A stretch of 56,515 nucleotides of DNA from Prochlorococcus sp. AG-670-O17 (GTDB taxonomy: Bacteria > Cyanobacteriota > Cyanobacteriia > PCC-6307 > Cyanobiaceae). The notes under the pieces are model-generated. The model did no database searches. It had not been told where the DNA came from and was given only the letters and a program-made list of their open reading frames with translations. The position numbers and the translations under genes are program-made. The stretch covers positions 1 through 56,515 of the forward strand of contig QCTC01000005.1 in assembly GCA_003211315.1 (NCBI GenBank), given 5' to 3'. Below, piece by piece: positions 17,115 through 26,476 of this stretch (positions within the stretch are counted from its first letter, which is position 1; each line of letters starts with the position of its first letter).

Positions 17115-17633
17115 ATGCTTTTAGCTTTTGATGCTAAACAGAAACTTAAGCTTTCTGTTTCGAGGAATAAAGAATATCTTTCTAAATATCTTTTGGAGGA
17201 AGAAAGAGTTGTTGGAGCAATGCTGGACCCCAATAAATTAGTACCTGAAGGGGAAGGAATGTATAAGTATACTGTAACAAGTTTCAAGGTTTTTCAATTA
17301 GATGTTAACCCTGTTGTATCAATTGCAGTTGAGAATAATCAGGGTGTTTTAAAAATGAGTGCACTTGATAGTAAATTAGATGGTTTAGGTATGGTTGAAG
17401 ATTTTAATTTAATTTTGAAAGCAAACCTAGAGGCAACTGATTTTGGATTAGAAGGTGAAGCACTTCTTGGAGTTTCAGTAAGTCAACCTCCTCTTTTGAA
17501 ACTTTTGCCAAAGAAAATTTTGGAATCTACAGGTCATTCAGTCTTGAATGGAATTTTATTAGGAATAAAATCTAGAGTTCAACAACAATTAATAAAAGAT
17601 TTTGTAAATTGGTGTGAATTAAATCAGATTTAA
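17115..17633 (+). CDS. DUF1997 family protein
   Basis: The 172-residue protein matches the DUF1997 family found in cyanobacteria and chloroplasts. Visible features are an N-terminal strand-rich half ([17 protein letters not shown]), the central [16 protein letters not shown], and the C-terminal helix region [37 protein letters not shown]. No transmembrane helix or catalytic motif is apparent. The ATG at 17115 is preceded by a good GGAGG at 17100-17104. Function is unknown in the family as a whole, so none is assigned. The last 15 bases overlap the 3' end of rnhB on the other strand. Confidence 0.7.
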   Translation: MLLAFDAKQKLKLSVSRNKEYLSKYLLEEERVVGAMLDPNKLVPEGEGMYKYTVTSFKVFQLDVNPVVSIAVENNQGVLKMSALDSKLDGLGMVEDFNLILKANLEATDFGLEGEALLGVSVSQPPLLKLLPKKILESTGHSVLNGILLGIKSRVQQQLIKDFVNWCELNQI

Positions 17634-18248
17634 CTTTTTCAAGAAACTTTTTCTATGGAGATTAGTTAGTCCATTTTCTTTAAGACTTGAAAAATGTTGT
17701 TTAGTGCCATATCCTTTATTTTTAAATATGAAATATCCAGGATATTTGCTCTCTAATCTTTCCATTAAAGAGTCGCGCGTTACTTTTGCAATTATGCTTG
17801 CAGCAGCTATTGAAATAAATTTAGAATCACCCGAAATTATATTTCTTTGATTGCCCTCCCAAAGTCTTAACGATAATGGACCGTCAATTATTAGTTCAGA
17901 TGGCATATGTTTTAACTTTTTAACTGCTCTAATCATTGATAGTTCAGTTGCACATCTTATCCCATACACATCTATTTCTCTTGCTGAAGACTGCCCTAAA
18001 CCGTAGTCTGATGATAATTCAATAATTTTGGGAAAAAAATCTTTTCTTTTTTTGGGAGTTAATTTTTTACTATCATTAATGCCAAACCTCTTGAGAGTTA
18101 ATCCATCTTTTTCAGTCAGAACTATAGCTGCAGAAAATACAGGTCCAAAAACTGAGCCACGACCTACTTCGTCAATACCTATTTCATAATCTTTATTCAA
18201 TAATTGCGGATGATCTTCTTCTTTTCCGTCTTGAATTATCAATTTCAT
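17619..18248 (-). CDS. rnhB: Ribonuclease HII
   Basis: RNase HII removes ribonucleotides misincorporated into DNA and cleaves RNA in RNA-DNA hybrids. The 209-residue product has the type II core: [20 protein letters not shown] with the first Asp-Glu pair, [11 protein letters not shown], a second acidic site in IDGP, and [19 protein letters not shown]. The ATG at 18248 makes the first 56 bases overlap the end of rne. A TTG at 18200 (leading to NKDYEIG) would reduce the overlap to 8 bases and is a credible alternative start. The overlap with rne means the two RNA-degrading enzymes are made from one transcript. Confidence 0.95.
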   Translation of the reverse strand: MKLIIQDGKEEDHPQLLNKDYEIGIDEVGRGSVFGPVFSAAIVLTEKDGLTLKRFGINDSKKLTPKKRKDFFPKIIELSSDYGLGQSSAREIDVYGIRCATELSMIRAVKKLKHMPSELIIDGPLSLRLWEGNQRNIISGDSKFISIAAASIIAKVTRDSLMERLESKYPGYFIFKNKGYGTKQHFSSLKENGLTNLHRKSFLKKLNLI

Positions 18249-20007
18249 CTGTTATTTCTATTTCTTGGTTTTCATTTTTTATTCTGGGTAATTTGTTTCC
18301 GGGATTGACTTCTTGAGTTTCATCTACTTCAACCTCTTCCCTTGAATCTGAATTTGAGGTTTTATTATTTGCTTTCTTACTTAAAACTTTATTATTTGAT
18401 TCTTCATTATGCCCAGAAGTTATTTGTTTTTCTTTGTTATTTAGATCTTCTAAACGTAATACGTGATTACTACTTAGATATTCTTTTCCTAATTTAATTA
18501 ATGGATTAATACCCAATTGGCTATAAACAATTTTTTCATCACTACTGAGCTCAACTGTTATTACTTTCTTTTCTCTATGGTTATTTATAATAACCTCATT
18601 ATCATTTTCCCTTTTATTGGAATGATCATCTTTATTGAAAAATTTGGTATTTGTTAAATCATCCTTAACTATCTTTTCCTGATTTTCAACAACTTGAATG
18701 GGGGCTAAATCTGGAAGTTTTGTATTGTTTAATTTATTAGATTTCTTTGTAGTTTGATTCGTTTTTGAAATATTATTTTTATAATTTGGTAAATTTTCTA
18801 TATGCCCTAATCCATTGCAAGCTTTACATTTATTGCCAAATAATTCATATATATTTTGACCTTGCCTTTTTCTTGTTAATTCAACTAAACCTAACTCAGT
18901 TAATTGAGCTATCTGTGGCCTTGCTGAATCATCTTTAATAGCTAAGGTAAAATGTTCAAGTAACTGAAATTGATCTCTTCTAGATTCCATATCTATAAAA
19001 TCTATAACTAAAACGCCCCCGATATTTCTTAATTTCATTTGCCTAGAAATTTCTATAGCTGCTTCACAATTAGTCCATAAAACAGTTTGTCTTGAATTAG
19101 CTGATCTTGTGAAAGATCCAGAATTCACGTCAATTACTGTCAATGCTTCAGTAGGTTCAATAATTATGTATCCACCTGAAGGTAAATCCACTCTAGGCTG
19201 AAGAGCCTTTTGAATAGTTTTATTAATTTGGTATTTTTCTAAAATATGTTCATCTATTTCATTATTATGAAATACCAGATCCACGTTAGAGTCATTATTA
19301 ACTAAAAAGTCTTTTGCTTTTTCTAGAGCAATTTTATTGTCAAATACAATTTTATTAGTTGATGATTTGATGCAATCTCTTAAGATTTTCAATGAAAAAT
19401 CTTCATCTCTACTTATTAAATTTGGTGGTTGCGAACTCTCTGAATTTTTTAAAACTTGATCCCACTGTTGAATTAAATTTTCTAAATCTTCAATTAGTAA
19501 TTCTTCTTTAATTTGTTCGGCTTCAGTTCGAAATAATAGTCCTGTGCTGGGCGGTTTAATTAAAACTCCAAGAGCTCTTAAGCGACTTCTTTCAGTCTCA
19601 GTATTTATCTTCCTAGAAATATTGACTCCTTGTCCAAATGGTTGCAATATTAAATATTTACCAGGTAATGAGATATTACCTGTCAATCTAGGCCCTTTAT
19701 TTCCTGTAGGTTCTTTCATTACTTGCACGAGAACTTTTTGTTTGGGTTCAAGAAGTTCAGTAATTCCTACAACACCTTTTTTTAATCTTAATGGACCTAG
19801 ATCTGATACATGTATAAAGCCGTTTTTTTCACTTTCTCCAATATCTATAAAGGCAGCATCAATTCCTGGAAGGACATTTTCAACAGTTCCTAAAAAAATA
19901 TCTCCGATTTGATATTGACCTTGTGCGACGATTAATTCATCAACTTGATCATCTGTGAGTAGTGCTGCAATACGCGCCTGCTCAGCTATTACAATTTGCT
20001 GAGACAT
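18193..20007 (-). CDS. rne: Ribonuclease E/G
   Basis: The 604-residue endonuclease is the main enzyme of mRNA decay and rRNA processing. An S1 domain at about 35-120 ([23 protein letters not shown]) is followed by the catalytic domain with the DNase I-like segments [13 protein letters not shown] and [11 protein letters not shown]. The zinc-link CKAC at C394-C397 forms the tetramer site. The C-terminal 190 residues are low-complexity and charged, and end in RRKRRRSSA (593-601). This fits the arginine-rich nonapeptide that in cyanobacterial RNase E recruits polynucleotide phosphorylase. rnhB is downstream and overlapping, and the upstream leader is long and AT-rich with a large inverted repeat. 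Confidence 0.95.
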   Translation of the reverse strand: MSQQIVIAEQARIAALLTDDQVDELIVAQGQYQIGDIFLGTVENVLPGIDAAFIDIGESEKNGFIHVSDLGPLRLKKGVVGITELLEPKQKVLVQVMKEPTGNKGPRLTGNISLPGKYLILQPFGQGVNISRKINTETERSRLRALGVLIKPPSTGLLFRTEAEQIKEELLIEDLENLIQQWDQVLKNSESSQPPNLISRDEDFSLKILRDCIKSSTNKIVFDNKIALEKAKDFLVNNDSNVDLVFHNNEIDEHILEKYQINKTIQKALQPRVDLPSGGYIIIEPTEALTVIDVNSGSFTRSANSRQTVLWTNCEAAIEISRQMKLRNIGGVLVIDFIDMESRRDQFQLLEHFTLAIKDDSARPQIAQLTELGLVELTRKRQGQNIYELFGNKCKACNGLGHIENLPNYKNNISKTNQTTKKSNKLNNTKLPDLAPIQVVENQEKIVKDDLTNTKFFNKDDHSNKRENDNEVIINNHREKKVITVELSSDEKIVYSQLGINPLIKLGKEYLSSNHVLRLEDLNNKEKQITSGHNEESNNKVLSKKANNKTSNSDSREEVEVDETQEVNPGNKLPRIKNENQEIEITDEIDNSRRKRRRSSAIIE

Positions 20008-20309
20008 AAAATGTTTTTAAGTATGTTTTGAATTTTTGAAAATCGATAAAAAGTAAATAATTATGTATTTAATTATTTACTAACAATTTTTTGATAGCTA
20101 AGTTTATTAGATTTTTTAAAATAATTTGTAGCAGTTTAACTTGCTAAGTGTTTAAGTTTTAGACGACTTTCAAACAATTTGAAATTTATTAAATAGCTAT
20201 GATTATTTCTTTAATTAAATCACAACCACTTTTATATTAACATCTAATTCCCGCTTAAGTACATTGATCCATTATTCTTGTATAGATTAAGTTTTCAAAT
20301 TTATTTAAA
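20008..20309. other. AT-rich divergent regulatory spacer between rne and dapL
   Basis: This 302-base spacer has no ORF with coding character and no RNA gene I can recognise. It must carry the promoters of both rne (leftward) and dapL (rightward). The half nearer rne contains a 12-bp inverted repeat, described separately. TATTAA/TATAGATT-like -10 candidates lie near 20235-20290 for dapL, but none is decisive. Confidence 0.5.
20052..20081. repeat. 12-bp perfect inverted repeat in rne leader
   Basis: AGTAAATAATTA and TAATTATTTACT flank the 6-base loop TGTATT, 45-74 bases upstream of the rne start codon. If transcribed it would form a hairpin in the rne 5' leader. RNase E in other bacteria autoregulates through its own leader, which makes this a candidate site; that link is inference. 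Confidence 0.55.
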
Positions 20310-21536
20310 GTGGTTAAAGTAAACGAAAATTATTTAAAACTCAAAGCAGGATATCTATTCCCTGAAATTTCAAAAAGAGTAAATAACTATACTCAAGCTA
20401 ATAGAACTTCGAAAGTTATTAAGCTAGGAATAGGAGATGTAACTGAGCCGCTACCTAAAGCTTGTATTAATGCTATGGGAGAAGCATTAAATGAAATGGG
20501 AACAAATAATGGATTTAAAGGTTATGGCCCAGAGCAAGGGTATGAATGGCTTAGGGAAAAAATTTCTGTAAATGATTTTATTTCAAGAGGGTGTCAAATC
20601 TCACCGGAAGAAATATTTGTTTCTGATGGTTCAAAATGCGATAGTAGCAATATTTTAGATATTCTTGGGGATGATAATTTAATTGCTGTAACTGATCCTG
20701 TTTATCCTGTTTATGTCGATACTAATGTGATGACTGGGAGAACAGGAGAAACACTTCAAAATGGCACTTATCAAGGATTAGTATATTTAGCGATTAATGA
20801 AGAAAATAATTTTCAACCTGAAATCCCAAAAAATAAAGTTGATATTGTTTATCTTTGTTTTCCAAATAATCCAACTGGGGCAACAATTAATAAACAAGAA
20901 TTGAAAAAATGGGTTGATTACGCTCTCGAAAACAAGTCTTTGATTCTTTTCGATGCAGCTTATGAAGCTTTTATTCAAGACGAAGAAATTCCTCATTCTA
21001 TATATGAGATAGAGGGGGCAAAGAATTGTGCTATAGAATTTAGATCTTTCTCAAAAAATGCAGGATTTACTGGAGTTAGATGCGCTTATACAATAATACC
21101 AAAAAACCTATCAGGACAAAATTCACAAGGGGATAAAATTGATTTATGGCCTTTATGGAATAGGCGTCAATGTACTAAATTTAACGGAGTAAGCTATATC
21201 GTACAAAGAGGAGCTGAGGCGGTATATTCTTCGCAAGGTAAAAAAGAGGTTAATTCTTTAATTGACTTTTACATGAAAAATGCAGAAATTATGCAAAATA
21301 AACTAAGAAGTGCAGGTTTTAAAGTGTATGGGGGTGATAATGCCCCATATGTTTGGATAAAAGTTCCAGCTAGAATGACCTCTTGGGACTTTTTTGATTA
21401 TTTACTTGAAAAAGCTGATGTTGTAGGTACACCTGGAAGTGGATTTGGATTGGCGGGTGAGGGCTATTTTCGATTATCTGCTTTTAATTCAAGAGTGAAT
21501 GTTAATAATGCGATGGAACGAATAATTAATATATAA
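20310..21536 (+). CDS. dapL: LL-diaminopimelate aminotransferase
   Basis: The 408-residue class I/II PLP enzyme converts tetrahydrodipicolinate directly to LL-diaminopimelate. This is the shortcut used by cyanobacteria and plants for lysine and peptidoglycan precursors. The start is GTG at 20310 ([23 protein letters not shown]). Family features are [31 protein letters not shown] [11 protein letters not shown], and the PLP lysine K249 in [14 protein letters not shown]. The C-terminal [20 protein letters not shown] is complete. The long [21 protein letters not shown] segment distinguishes DapL from aspartate aminotransferases. It precedes clpS by 38 bases on the same strand. Confidence 0.95.
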   Translation: MVKVNENYLKLKAGYLFPEISKRVNNYTQANRTSKVIKLGIGDVTEPLPKACINAMGEALNEMGTNNGFKGYGPEQGYEWLREKISVNDFISRGCQISPEEIFVSDGSKCDSSNILDILGDDNLIAVTDPVYPVYVDTNVMTGRTGETLQNGTYQGLVYLAINEENNFQPEIPKNKVDIVYLCFPNNPTGATINKQELKKWVDYALENKSLILFDAAYEAFIQDEEIPHSIYEIEGAKNCAIEFRSFSKNAGFTGVRCAYTIIPKNLSGQNSQGDKIDLWPLWNRRQCTKFNGVSYIVQRGAEAVYSSQGKKEVNSLIDFYMKNAEIMQNKLRSAGFKVYGGDNAPYVWIKVPARMTSWDFFDYLLEKADVVGTPGSGFGLAGEGYFRLSAFNSRVNVNNAMERIINI

Positions 21537-21574
21537 TAATTAATAGATTTCTTTGTAATTAAAATCAAAAAATA

Positions 21575-21892
21575 ATGTCAAATATAAAGTTAGAAAAAGG
21601 GGAAAATAATAACGCAGCAGTGTTGGAGAAAAAAACAACCCCGTTAAAAAATAAATCACCAAAATACAAAGTTTTACTTCACAATGACCCTGTTAATTCA
21701 ATGGAGTATGTCACTAATACACTTAGAGAAGTCGTACCACAATTAAGCGAACAAGATGCTATTTCTATCATGCTTGAAGCTCATAATACTGGTGTTGGTT
21801 TAGTCATCGTATGTGATTTAGAGCCAGCTGAATTTTATTCAGAATCTTTGAAATCAAAAGGGATATCAAGTTCAATTGAAAAAGAAGATTAA
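21575..21892 (+). CDS. clpS: ClpS adaptor protein
   Basis: The 105-residue adaptor delivers N-degron substrates to the Clp protease. The core YKVLLHNDPVNSMEYVTNTLREVVPQLSEQDAISIMLEAHNTG includes the Asn-Asp pair and the hydrophobic pocket residues of the ClpS family, after a flexible N-terminal region (MSNIKLEKGENNNAAVLEKK). Cyanobacteria often have two ClpS forms; this one resembles the canonical ClpS1. It follows dapL and ends at a short hairpin before the convergent radical SAM gene. Confidence 0.93.
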   Translation: MSNIKLEKGENNNAAVLEKKTTPLKNKSPKYKVLLHNDPVNSMEYVTNTLREVVPQLSEQDAISIMLEAHNTGVGLVIVCDLEPAEFYSESLKSKGISSSIEKED

Positions 21893-21894
21893 TT

Positions 21895-21911
21895 CTCCTT
21901 TTAATAAGGAG
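21895..21911. terminator. Candidate bidirectional terminator hairpin
   Basis: CTCCTT and AAGGAG flank TTAAT, immediately after the clpS stop in the 35-base spacer to the convergent radical SAM gene. The stem is 6 bp and A/T-rich flanks lie on both sides. Position between convergent genes supports termination; the short stem keeps confidence moderate. Confidence 0.45.
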
Positions 21912-21927
21912 TTAATTTTAAATACTT

Positions 21928-23547
21928 TTAAACTTTTGCTGCAGTAAGCTTTCTTTCTGATAATTTACGAACTTTTAGAGAATCATCTAAGGATGATTTA
22001 CCATAATTTCTTTCCAAAATATTAATAACTGTTTTTCCAAATTCGTCATCTTTATTATCAAAAGCTTCTAAACATACCTCTCCCAGTTTTTTACCAAGAG
22101 GACCAGGGTTCCATAAAAGTTTTCGTGCTGTCCAAGGCATCATACTCATTGGATTATAACTAGGTTTTAATATATTATTTTCTAGAGCGTACTTTTCTAA
22201 AAGAGTATGTGGTTGTAAACCTATAAAAAATATAGCTGGATCTACTAAACCTTTCCCAAAGATATTTTCTAGCTCTCTATGATAAGCAATAGTTTGTTTA
22301 ATTGTATTAGGGGTTTCATCAAAAACATTAAATGAGTAATTCACTGAGACATGATTTCTAAACCCTGCCTCAACGAGCATTTTACAATTTTCAAGTACAG
22401 TTTTAAGGTTATATGCTAGTCTCATTTTTCTAACAAGTTCCTGAGATCCTGATGTAATCCCGATCTCAAAATAACTCATTCCTGTATCAACCATTAATTG
22501 AGCTAATTCACGATCAATATTATCGGCCCTAATATATGCCGCCCACTTAAGATCAGTCCAACCCTGATCTTTTATAGCTTGAAGAAGAAGTTTCGCATCT
22601 TGAATATGATTCTTTGTTGGAATAAATTGAGCATCAGTAAACCAAAAACCTCTAACACCCATCTCATAAAGTTGCTTCATTTCTTCAATAATTTCATTTA
22701 CGGGATTAACTCGAACTTTTTTACCCTCTACAACTCCGTAAACGCAAAAACAACAATTATGTGGACAGCCTCTTTTGGTTTGAACTCCTACATAATAATC
22801 ACCACCTTCTATGTACCAATCAAACTCAGCCCAAATAGATTTAATATATTTGTAGTTACAAGCTGTTTTAATTGTTCCGGATGGCTGTTCATGTATTAAT
22901 TTATTTCTAGGTTTTTGCCCTGCAAGATAACATCTTTCTTCGATAATAGATTCACCCTTAAGAACTTTTTCGATAAGGTTCTCACCTTCTCCAACAGAAA
23001 TTATTGTACCTTTGGGTAATAATTCACCTAGCTGTTCGTAGAAAACGCTTACAGCTCCTCCTCCTAAAATCACTTTTACAGATTTGTTATATTTTTGAGC
23101 TCTATTGAGACCCATCTTAACTAAGGATGTATTTCTATTTATTTCTTCATAATGTGATGATATTAACTTTAGACCTCCCCAAGCACCTCTAATTTTTTTA
23201 AAAATATTATTCGAGTAAAAAACTTCAAATGAGTTTTGCAAAGGATTGCCGCTTCTTCCGTCAACTGGCGCGTATATTTGTATGTCCCTCCAAGAATAAA
23301 CGATTAGATGGGGTCTGAATTGGTCAATTTTTCTTTTTAGATATTTAGATACGTTATTTAGAGGTACTATTGCTAAATCTATGAATTGTTGTTCTATTTC
23401 AGGGAAACACTTATGAATATGATCCGCTAAATAAATAGGCCCTATTGGAAATATCGGGTTGCATGGAAGTCTAACAATGAGAACTTTTCTAAAAGATTCT
23501 CTATTGAATACTTTAGTTATATTTTTTAAAGGAAAGTTAAACTCCAT
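21928..23547 (-). CDS. Radical SAM protein with B12-binding-like N-terminus, possibly PSII high-light acclimation type
   Basis: The 539-residue protein has a radical SAM domain with CxxxCxxC at C261, C265 and C268 (GCPHNCCFC). The preceding 200 residues resemble a cobalamin-binding domain (VKVILGGGAVSVFYEQLGELLP and VSVGEGE) but show no DxHxxG motif. The arrangement is that of the BchE/Elp3-like radical SAM group. From memory, the cyanobacterial family of this length is annotated as a PSII high-light acclimation protein (Synechocystis Slr0320). That link is a recollection and the substrate is unknown. The gene converges on clpS, and the downstream-facing glycosyltransferase genes lie behind its start. 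Confidence 0.65.
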   Translation of the reverse strand: MEFNFPLKNITKVFNRESFRKVLIVRLPCNPIFPIGPIYLADHIHKCFPEIEQQFIDLAIVPLNNVSKYLKRKIDQFRPHLIVYSWRDIQIYAPVDGRSGNPLQNSFEVFYSNNIFKKIRGAWGGLKLISSHYEEINRNTSLVKMGLNRAQKYNKSVKVILGGGAVSVFYEQLGELLPKGTIISVGEGENLIEKVLKGESIIEERCYLAGQKPRNKLIHEQPSGTIKTACNYKYIKSIWAEFDWYIEGGDYYVGVQTKRGCPHNCCFCVYGVVEGKKVRVNPVNEIIEEMKQLYEMGVRGFWFTDAQFIPTKNHIQDAKLLLQAIKDQGWTDLKWAAYIRADNIDRELAQLMVDTGMSYFEIGITSGSQELVRKMRLAYNLKTVLENCKMLVEAGFRNHVSVNYSFNVFDETPNTIKQTIAYHRELENIFGKGLVDPAIFFIGLQPHTLLEKYALENNILKPSYNPMSMMPWTARKLLWNPGPLGKKLGEVCLEAFDNKDDEFGKTVINILERNYGKSSLDDSLKVRKLSERKLTAAKV

Positions 23548-23652
23548 AAGAAGAGATTTTAAAATGATCTCATATCAGGAATCTAACTATTTTATTACCT
23601 TTTCGGTGATTTTTTTAAATTTAATTCTGAAAAAATTTAAATTTATTTTTAG

Positions 23653-24744
23653 TTAGATGTCTGAAATCATATATTTCAAACAAACATTTAGAAGTTTTAT
23701 ACCATCTATCCATCTTGATATATTTGGTACTCCAGACCGCCTTGCGTAATATCTGACAGGGTAATTTAAGATTTTAATATTATTATTGGCAGCTTCAAAG
23801 ATTATTGTAAAATCGCCAAAAGGATCTGACTTTGATTCCCAACTACCATTTTTTTTCATTAAATTAAAAAACTTCCTCGAGAAAACTTTTGTTCCACATA
23901 GCGAATCAGATATAGGCTTGTTTATTAAAATCGATAAAAATATTGCAAAACATCTATTGCCAATATAATTTGCCCATCTCATGGCATCTTTTTCCATTGG
24001 GAAAGTTGTCCTGGAGCAATTTACTAGTATATTTTCATTTTTTGTTGATTCGATTATGGCATCAATACTATCGTCAATATCTACGGTTAAGTCAGAATCA
24101 ATAATTGCTAGAGTATCTCCAGTAGATATATTAAATCCTTCAACAACTGCGTTTTTCTTTCCCTTTGAAGTTTGTTTTAATAAAGATATTTTAAAGTTTT
24201 TTGAGAAGTCTTTAGTAAGATTTTCCAACATTTGAAAAGTATTATCTTTACTATTTCCCTCTACAAATATTATTTCGATTTTATTTGGTATTTTTTTAAA
24301 TTTATTTAATGCTTTGATTAAAAGTTCTTTATTACCTTCTTCATTTCTTGCAGGAATAAGTATTGAAATCATATTATCATTTAAATTTTCATGATATTTG
24401 TAAAATATGATCTCTATTTCAAATGCAAGGTGCTTAATTATTGGTAACTTACGCAAAGTATTTTTTATAGACCGGGGAACTAATTGGGTTTGTATTGGAG
24501 TTAATTTTTTAGCTTTCCATCTGATAGATCTGTAATTATAGATTTCTGCTAATGATTCAACATCACATAAAGTGATTCTTGCTGTATTTGTTGTTCCCCT
24601 AAATATTCTGGAATCTAATTTAAGCCATCTTGTAATTGGTTCCCAAGTATTACCTCTTACTTTAAGGGAAATAAATTCATTATCATCTTTAAATAATTGG
24701 TGGAGTTTATTGTTTGTTAAATTCCAAGTATTTACTGATTTCAT
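23653..24744 (-). CDS. Family 2 glycosyltransferase with unusual N-terminal extension
   Basis: Residues 126-350 form a GT-A glycosyltransferase family 2 domain. It starts ISILIPARNEEGNKELL, has the sugar-nucleotide-binding FVEGNSKDNTF and the metal-binding DSD in LAIIDSDLTVD, and ends with SLCGTKVFSRKFF and the SDPFGDFTIIFEAA segment. Residues 1-125 are not part of that fold. Their RWKAKKLTPIQTQLVP and LPIIKHLAFEIEIIFY segments resemble the C-terminal tail of class I methyltransferases that in some bacteria are fused to GT2 domains. The SAM-binding part is absent. It is 35 bases downstream of a GT-C membrane transferase, so both may modify a lipid carrier or surface glycan. The acceptor is unknown. 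Confidence 0.8.
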   Translation of the reverse strand: MKSVNTWNLTNNKLHQLFKDDNEFISLKVRGNTWEPITRWLKLDSRIFRGTTNTARITLCDVESLAEIYNYRSIRWKAKKLTPIQTQLVPRSIKNTLRKLPIIKHLAFEIEIIFYKYHENLNDNMISILIPARNEEGNKELLIKALNKFKKIPNKIEIIFVEGNSKDNTFQMLENLTKDFSKNFKISLLKQTSKGKKNAVVEGFNISTGDTLAIIDSDLTVDIDDSIDAIIESTKNENILVNCSRTTFPMEKDAMRWANYIGNRCFAIFLSILINKPISDSLCGTKVFSRKFFNLMKKNGSWESKSDPFGDFTIIFEAANNNIKILNYPVRYYARRSGVPNISRWIDGIKLLNVCLKYMISDI

Positions 24745-24779
24745 TTTTTAAAAATTTAACCATGATTAATATTAACCCA

Positions 24780-26327
24780 TTAGATTTTTTTGATTAATTT
24801 CCAAGGAAATATAACTTCATTCTCATAAATGATTTCATAAGAGGGATCTTTCTTTTGATCCTCTTTTGGAAAGATGGACCAAGCTAGTTCTGATGTTTTT
24901 AAACTTTTGATGCTCTCAATACCTTCTCCCAAATTAGGTGTCAAAAGAGCAATCCTAATGATTTTTGATTGTGAAACATTATTTATAAAGCTGCTCTTAT
25001 CAACTTTAATTATTCGACTATTGATTGTTTTCAAAGAAGAGATATTTTCCATAGTTTCTCTTAATTGTCTTGAGCGATCTGTAAAAAGACCTGATTGCAA
25101 AAAACAGGAGGCCATTAAATAGGGTCCAATAATTAATATAGATATCAATGTTGTGGAGCTTTGAGTATTCTTGATCAAATTCCAAGCTAATGCAAATAAT
25201 ACTAATCCACCGATTAAGAATGTATTTTCTCTAATATTAAAATTCATGTTAGCTTTGAAGACGAAAAAATAGATAAAGATTACTGAGACTACAAATAATG
25301 GAATTATTCTTGAAGTTATAAAAATAAAGATAAATTTAAATCTTTTTTCTTCTATTAAATACTTGATGCCTATAAATGCATTTAAAGATATTATTGAAGA
25401 GATTTGTAAAGGATAGTAAGGCGTTTTTGTAGAAAAACTACTTATTAAGATTACTAAAATTAAAGGAAAAAAAAATAAAATAAAACCTTGAGAATTTTTA
25501 CTCTTTAAACCATGAACTAACCCAATAATAGAAAATATGCTCCATGGGAGGAAAGTTACTGGGATGTTCCATAAATAGTAGTAAAAAGGATTTGTAAAAG
25601 TATTTTCTTTAGATAAATTATTAAATTTATCTAAAAGGTGAAAAACAATATTTTTATCAAGAAATGTATTTATAGATGTTGTCCATAAGATAAATGGAGT
25701 AAAACCAATTATTAATCCAAGCCAAAAATATTTTGAATTAAAAATATATTTTTTTTTAATCAGATATGGTAGAAGGGATATAAGAGGTATCGCTACGAGA
25801 AAAGTCTTCATCATAAAAGCTAAACCTATCCAAAGCCCAAAAAGAGATATGTAAACTAATTCTTTTTTACTATTTGTTTTTACAATGGAAAATATTCCAA
25901 CTGTTACTAAACAACTATATATTAAATCTTGAGTAGCTAAGTGAGAATAATCAAACCACAAAAAAGTTGTTGCAAGAATTAGTGGTGAGGCTATTGCAAA
26001 CTTTTTACCTATTAATTCTTCATGTAATTTATAGGTTAGGATCAACATCACTATTGATGAAATAGTTGTTGGTAAATATGCTGCAAATAAATTTTCCCCA
26101 AATATTTCTTGTGATTTGGCAATTAGAAATTGTATACCTATTGTTCTATCTAAATGAAAATCCCCCCACCATAATGGAATTGTCCAATTTCCTTTTTCCA
26201 ATATCCATCTAGCCTGTAATGCATAGAATCCTTCATCATAAGCTAAGTAACTTCTTTCACCAAAATAGAAAATTAATGGAAAAAATATAAGTAATTTTAA
26301 AACCAATTTGAAATTAATTTTCCACAT
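24780..26327 (-). CDS. GT-C (ArnT/dolichyl-phosphate-mannose type) membrane glycosyltransferase
   Basis: The 515-residue protein has about a dozen hydrophobic segments and the N-terminal signature of GT39/GT83 glycosyltransferases: YLAYDEGFYALQARWILEKGNW, with an acidic pair (DE) in the first extracytoplasmic loop, then LWWGDFHLDRTIGIQFLIA. Such enzymes transfer sugars from polyprenyl-phosphate donors to lipid or protein acceptors on the outer face of the plasma membrane. The C-terminal soluble tail (residues 420-515) is poorly conserved in type. The upstream region holds a decayed tRNA, and the GT2 gene follows, which could supply the lipid-linked sugar. The exact sugar and acceptor cannot be told. 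Confidence 0.8.
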   Translation of the reverse strand: MWKINFKLVLKLLIFFPLIFYFGERSYLAYDEGFYALQARWILEKGNWTIPLWWGDFHLDRTIGIQFLIAKSQEIFGENLFAAYLPTTISSIVMLILTYKLHEELIGKKFAIASPLILATTFLWFDYSHLATQDLIYSCLVTVGIFSIVKTNSKKELVYISLFGLWIGLAFMMKTFLVAIPLISLLPYLIKKKYIFNSKYFWLGLIIGFTPFILWTTSINTFLDKNIVFHLLDKFNNLSKENTFTNPFYYYLWNIPVTFLPWSIFSIIGLVHGLKSKNSQGFILFFFPLILVILISSFSTKTPYYPLQISSIISLNAFIGIKYLIEEKRFKFIFIFITSRIIPLFVVSVIFIYFFVFKANMNFNIRENTFLIGGLVLFALAWNLIKNTQSSTTLISILIIGPYLMASCFLQSGLFTDRSRQLRETMENISSLKTINSRIIKVDKSSFINNVSQSKIIRIALLTPNLGEGIESIKSLKTSELAWSIFPKEDQKKDPSYEIIYENEVIFPWKLIKKI

Positions 26328-26351
26328 ATAAAAATTTGTTTTTTAGATAAA

Positions 26352-26422
26352 TGCTAATAAGTTGAATTGAACAAATGATCTATTGTTTACGAAAAGTTGC
26401 TGTTCCGCTGAGCTATGTCGGC
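26352..26422 (-). pseudogene. Decayed tRNA-Thr (anticodon CGT)
   Basis: Read on the minus strand, the sequence begins GCCGACATAGCTCAGCGG, has an anticodon loop TTCGTAA, a T-loop GTTCAATTC and a 3' end TTATTAGCA, in the order and nearly the spacing of a tRNA-Thr(CGU) gene. It is degenerate. The acceptor stem has two C-A mismatches and a G-U pair, the D-stem has a C-C mismatch, and the anticodon stem is one base short and mostly unpaired. Only the T-stem is nearly intact. The relic sits in the leader of the GT-C gene, 25 bases before its start. Homology to trnT-CGT is judged by eye from general knowledge of the gene. Confidence 0.75.
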
Positions 26423-26476
26423 GATATTAAATTTAAGTTTTTTCATATAGACTTAATTTTATATTTTAAAGAAATA

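Noticed and set aside
26375..26476. N-terminal extension of the DUF3493 reading frame
   Set aside because: It overlaps the tRNA-Thr relic on the other strand and has no DUF3493-like sequence; the ATG at 26477 gives the family start MSKIDPELKK.
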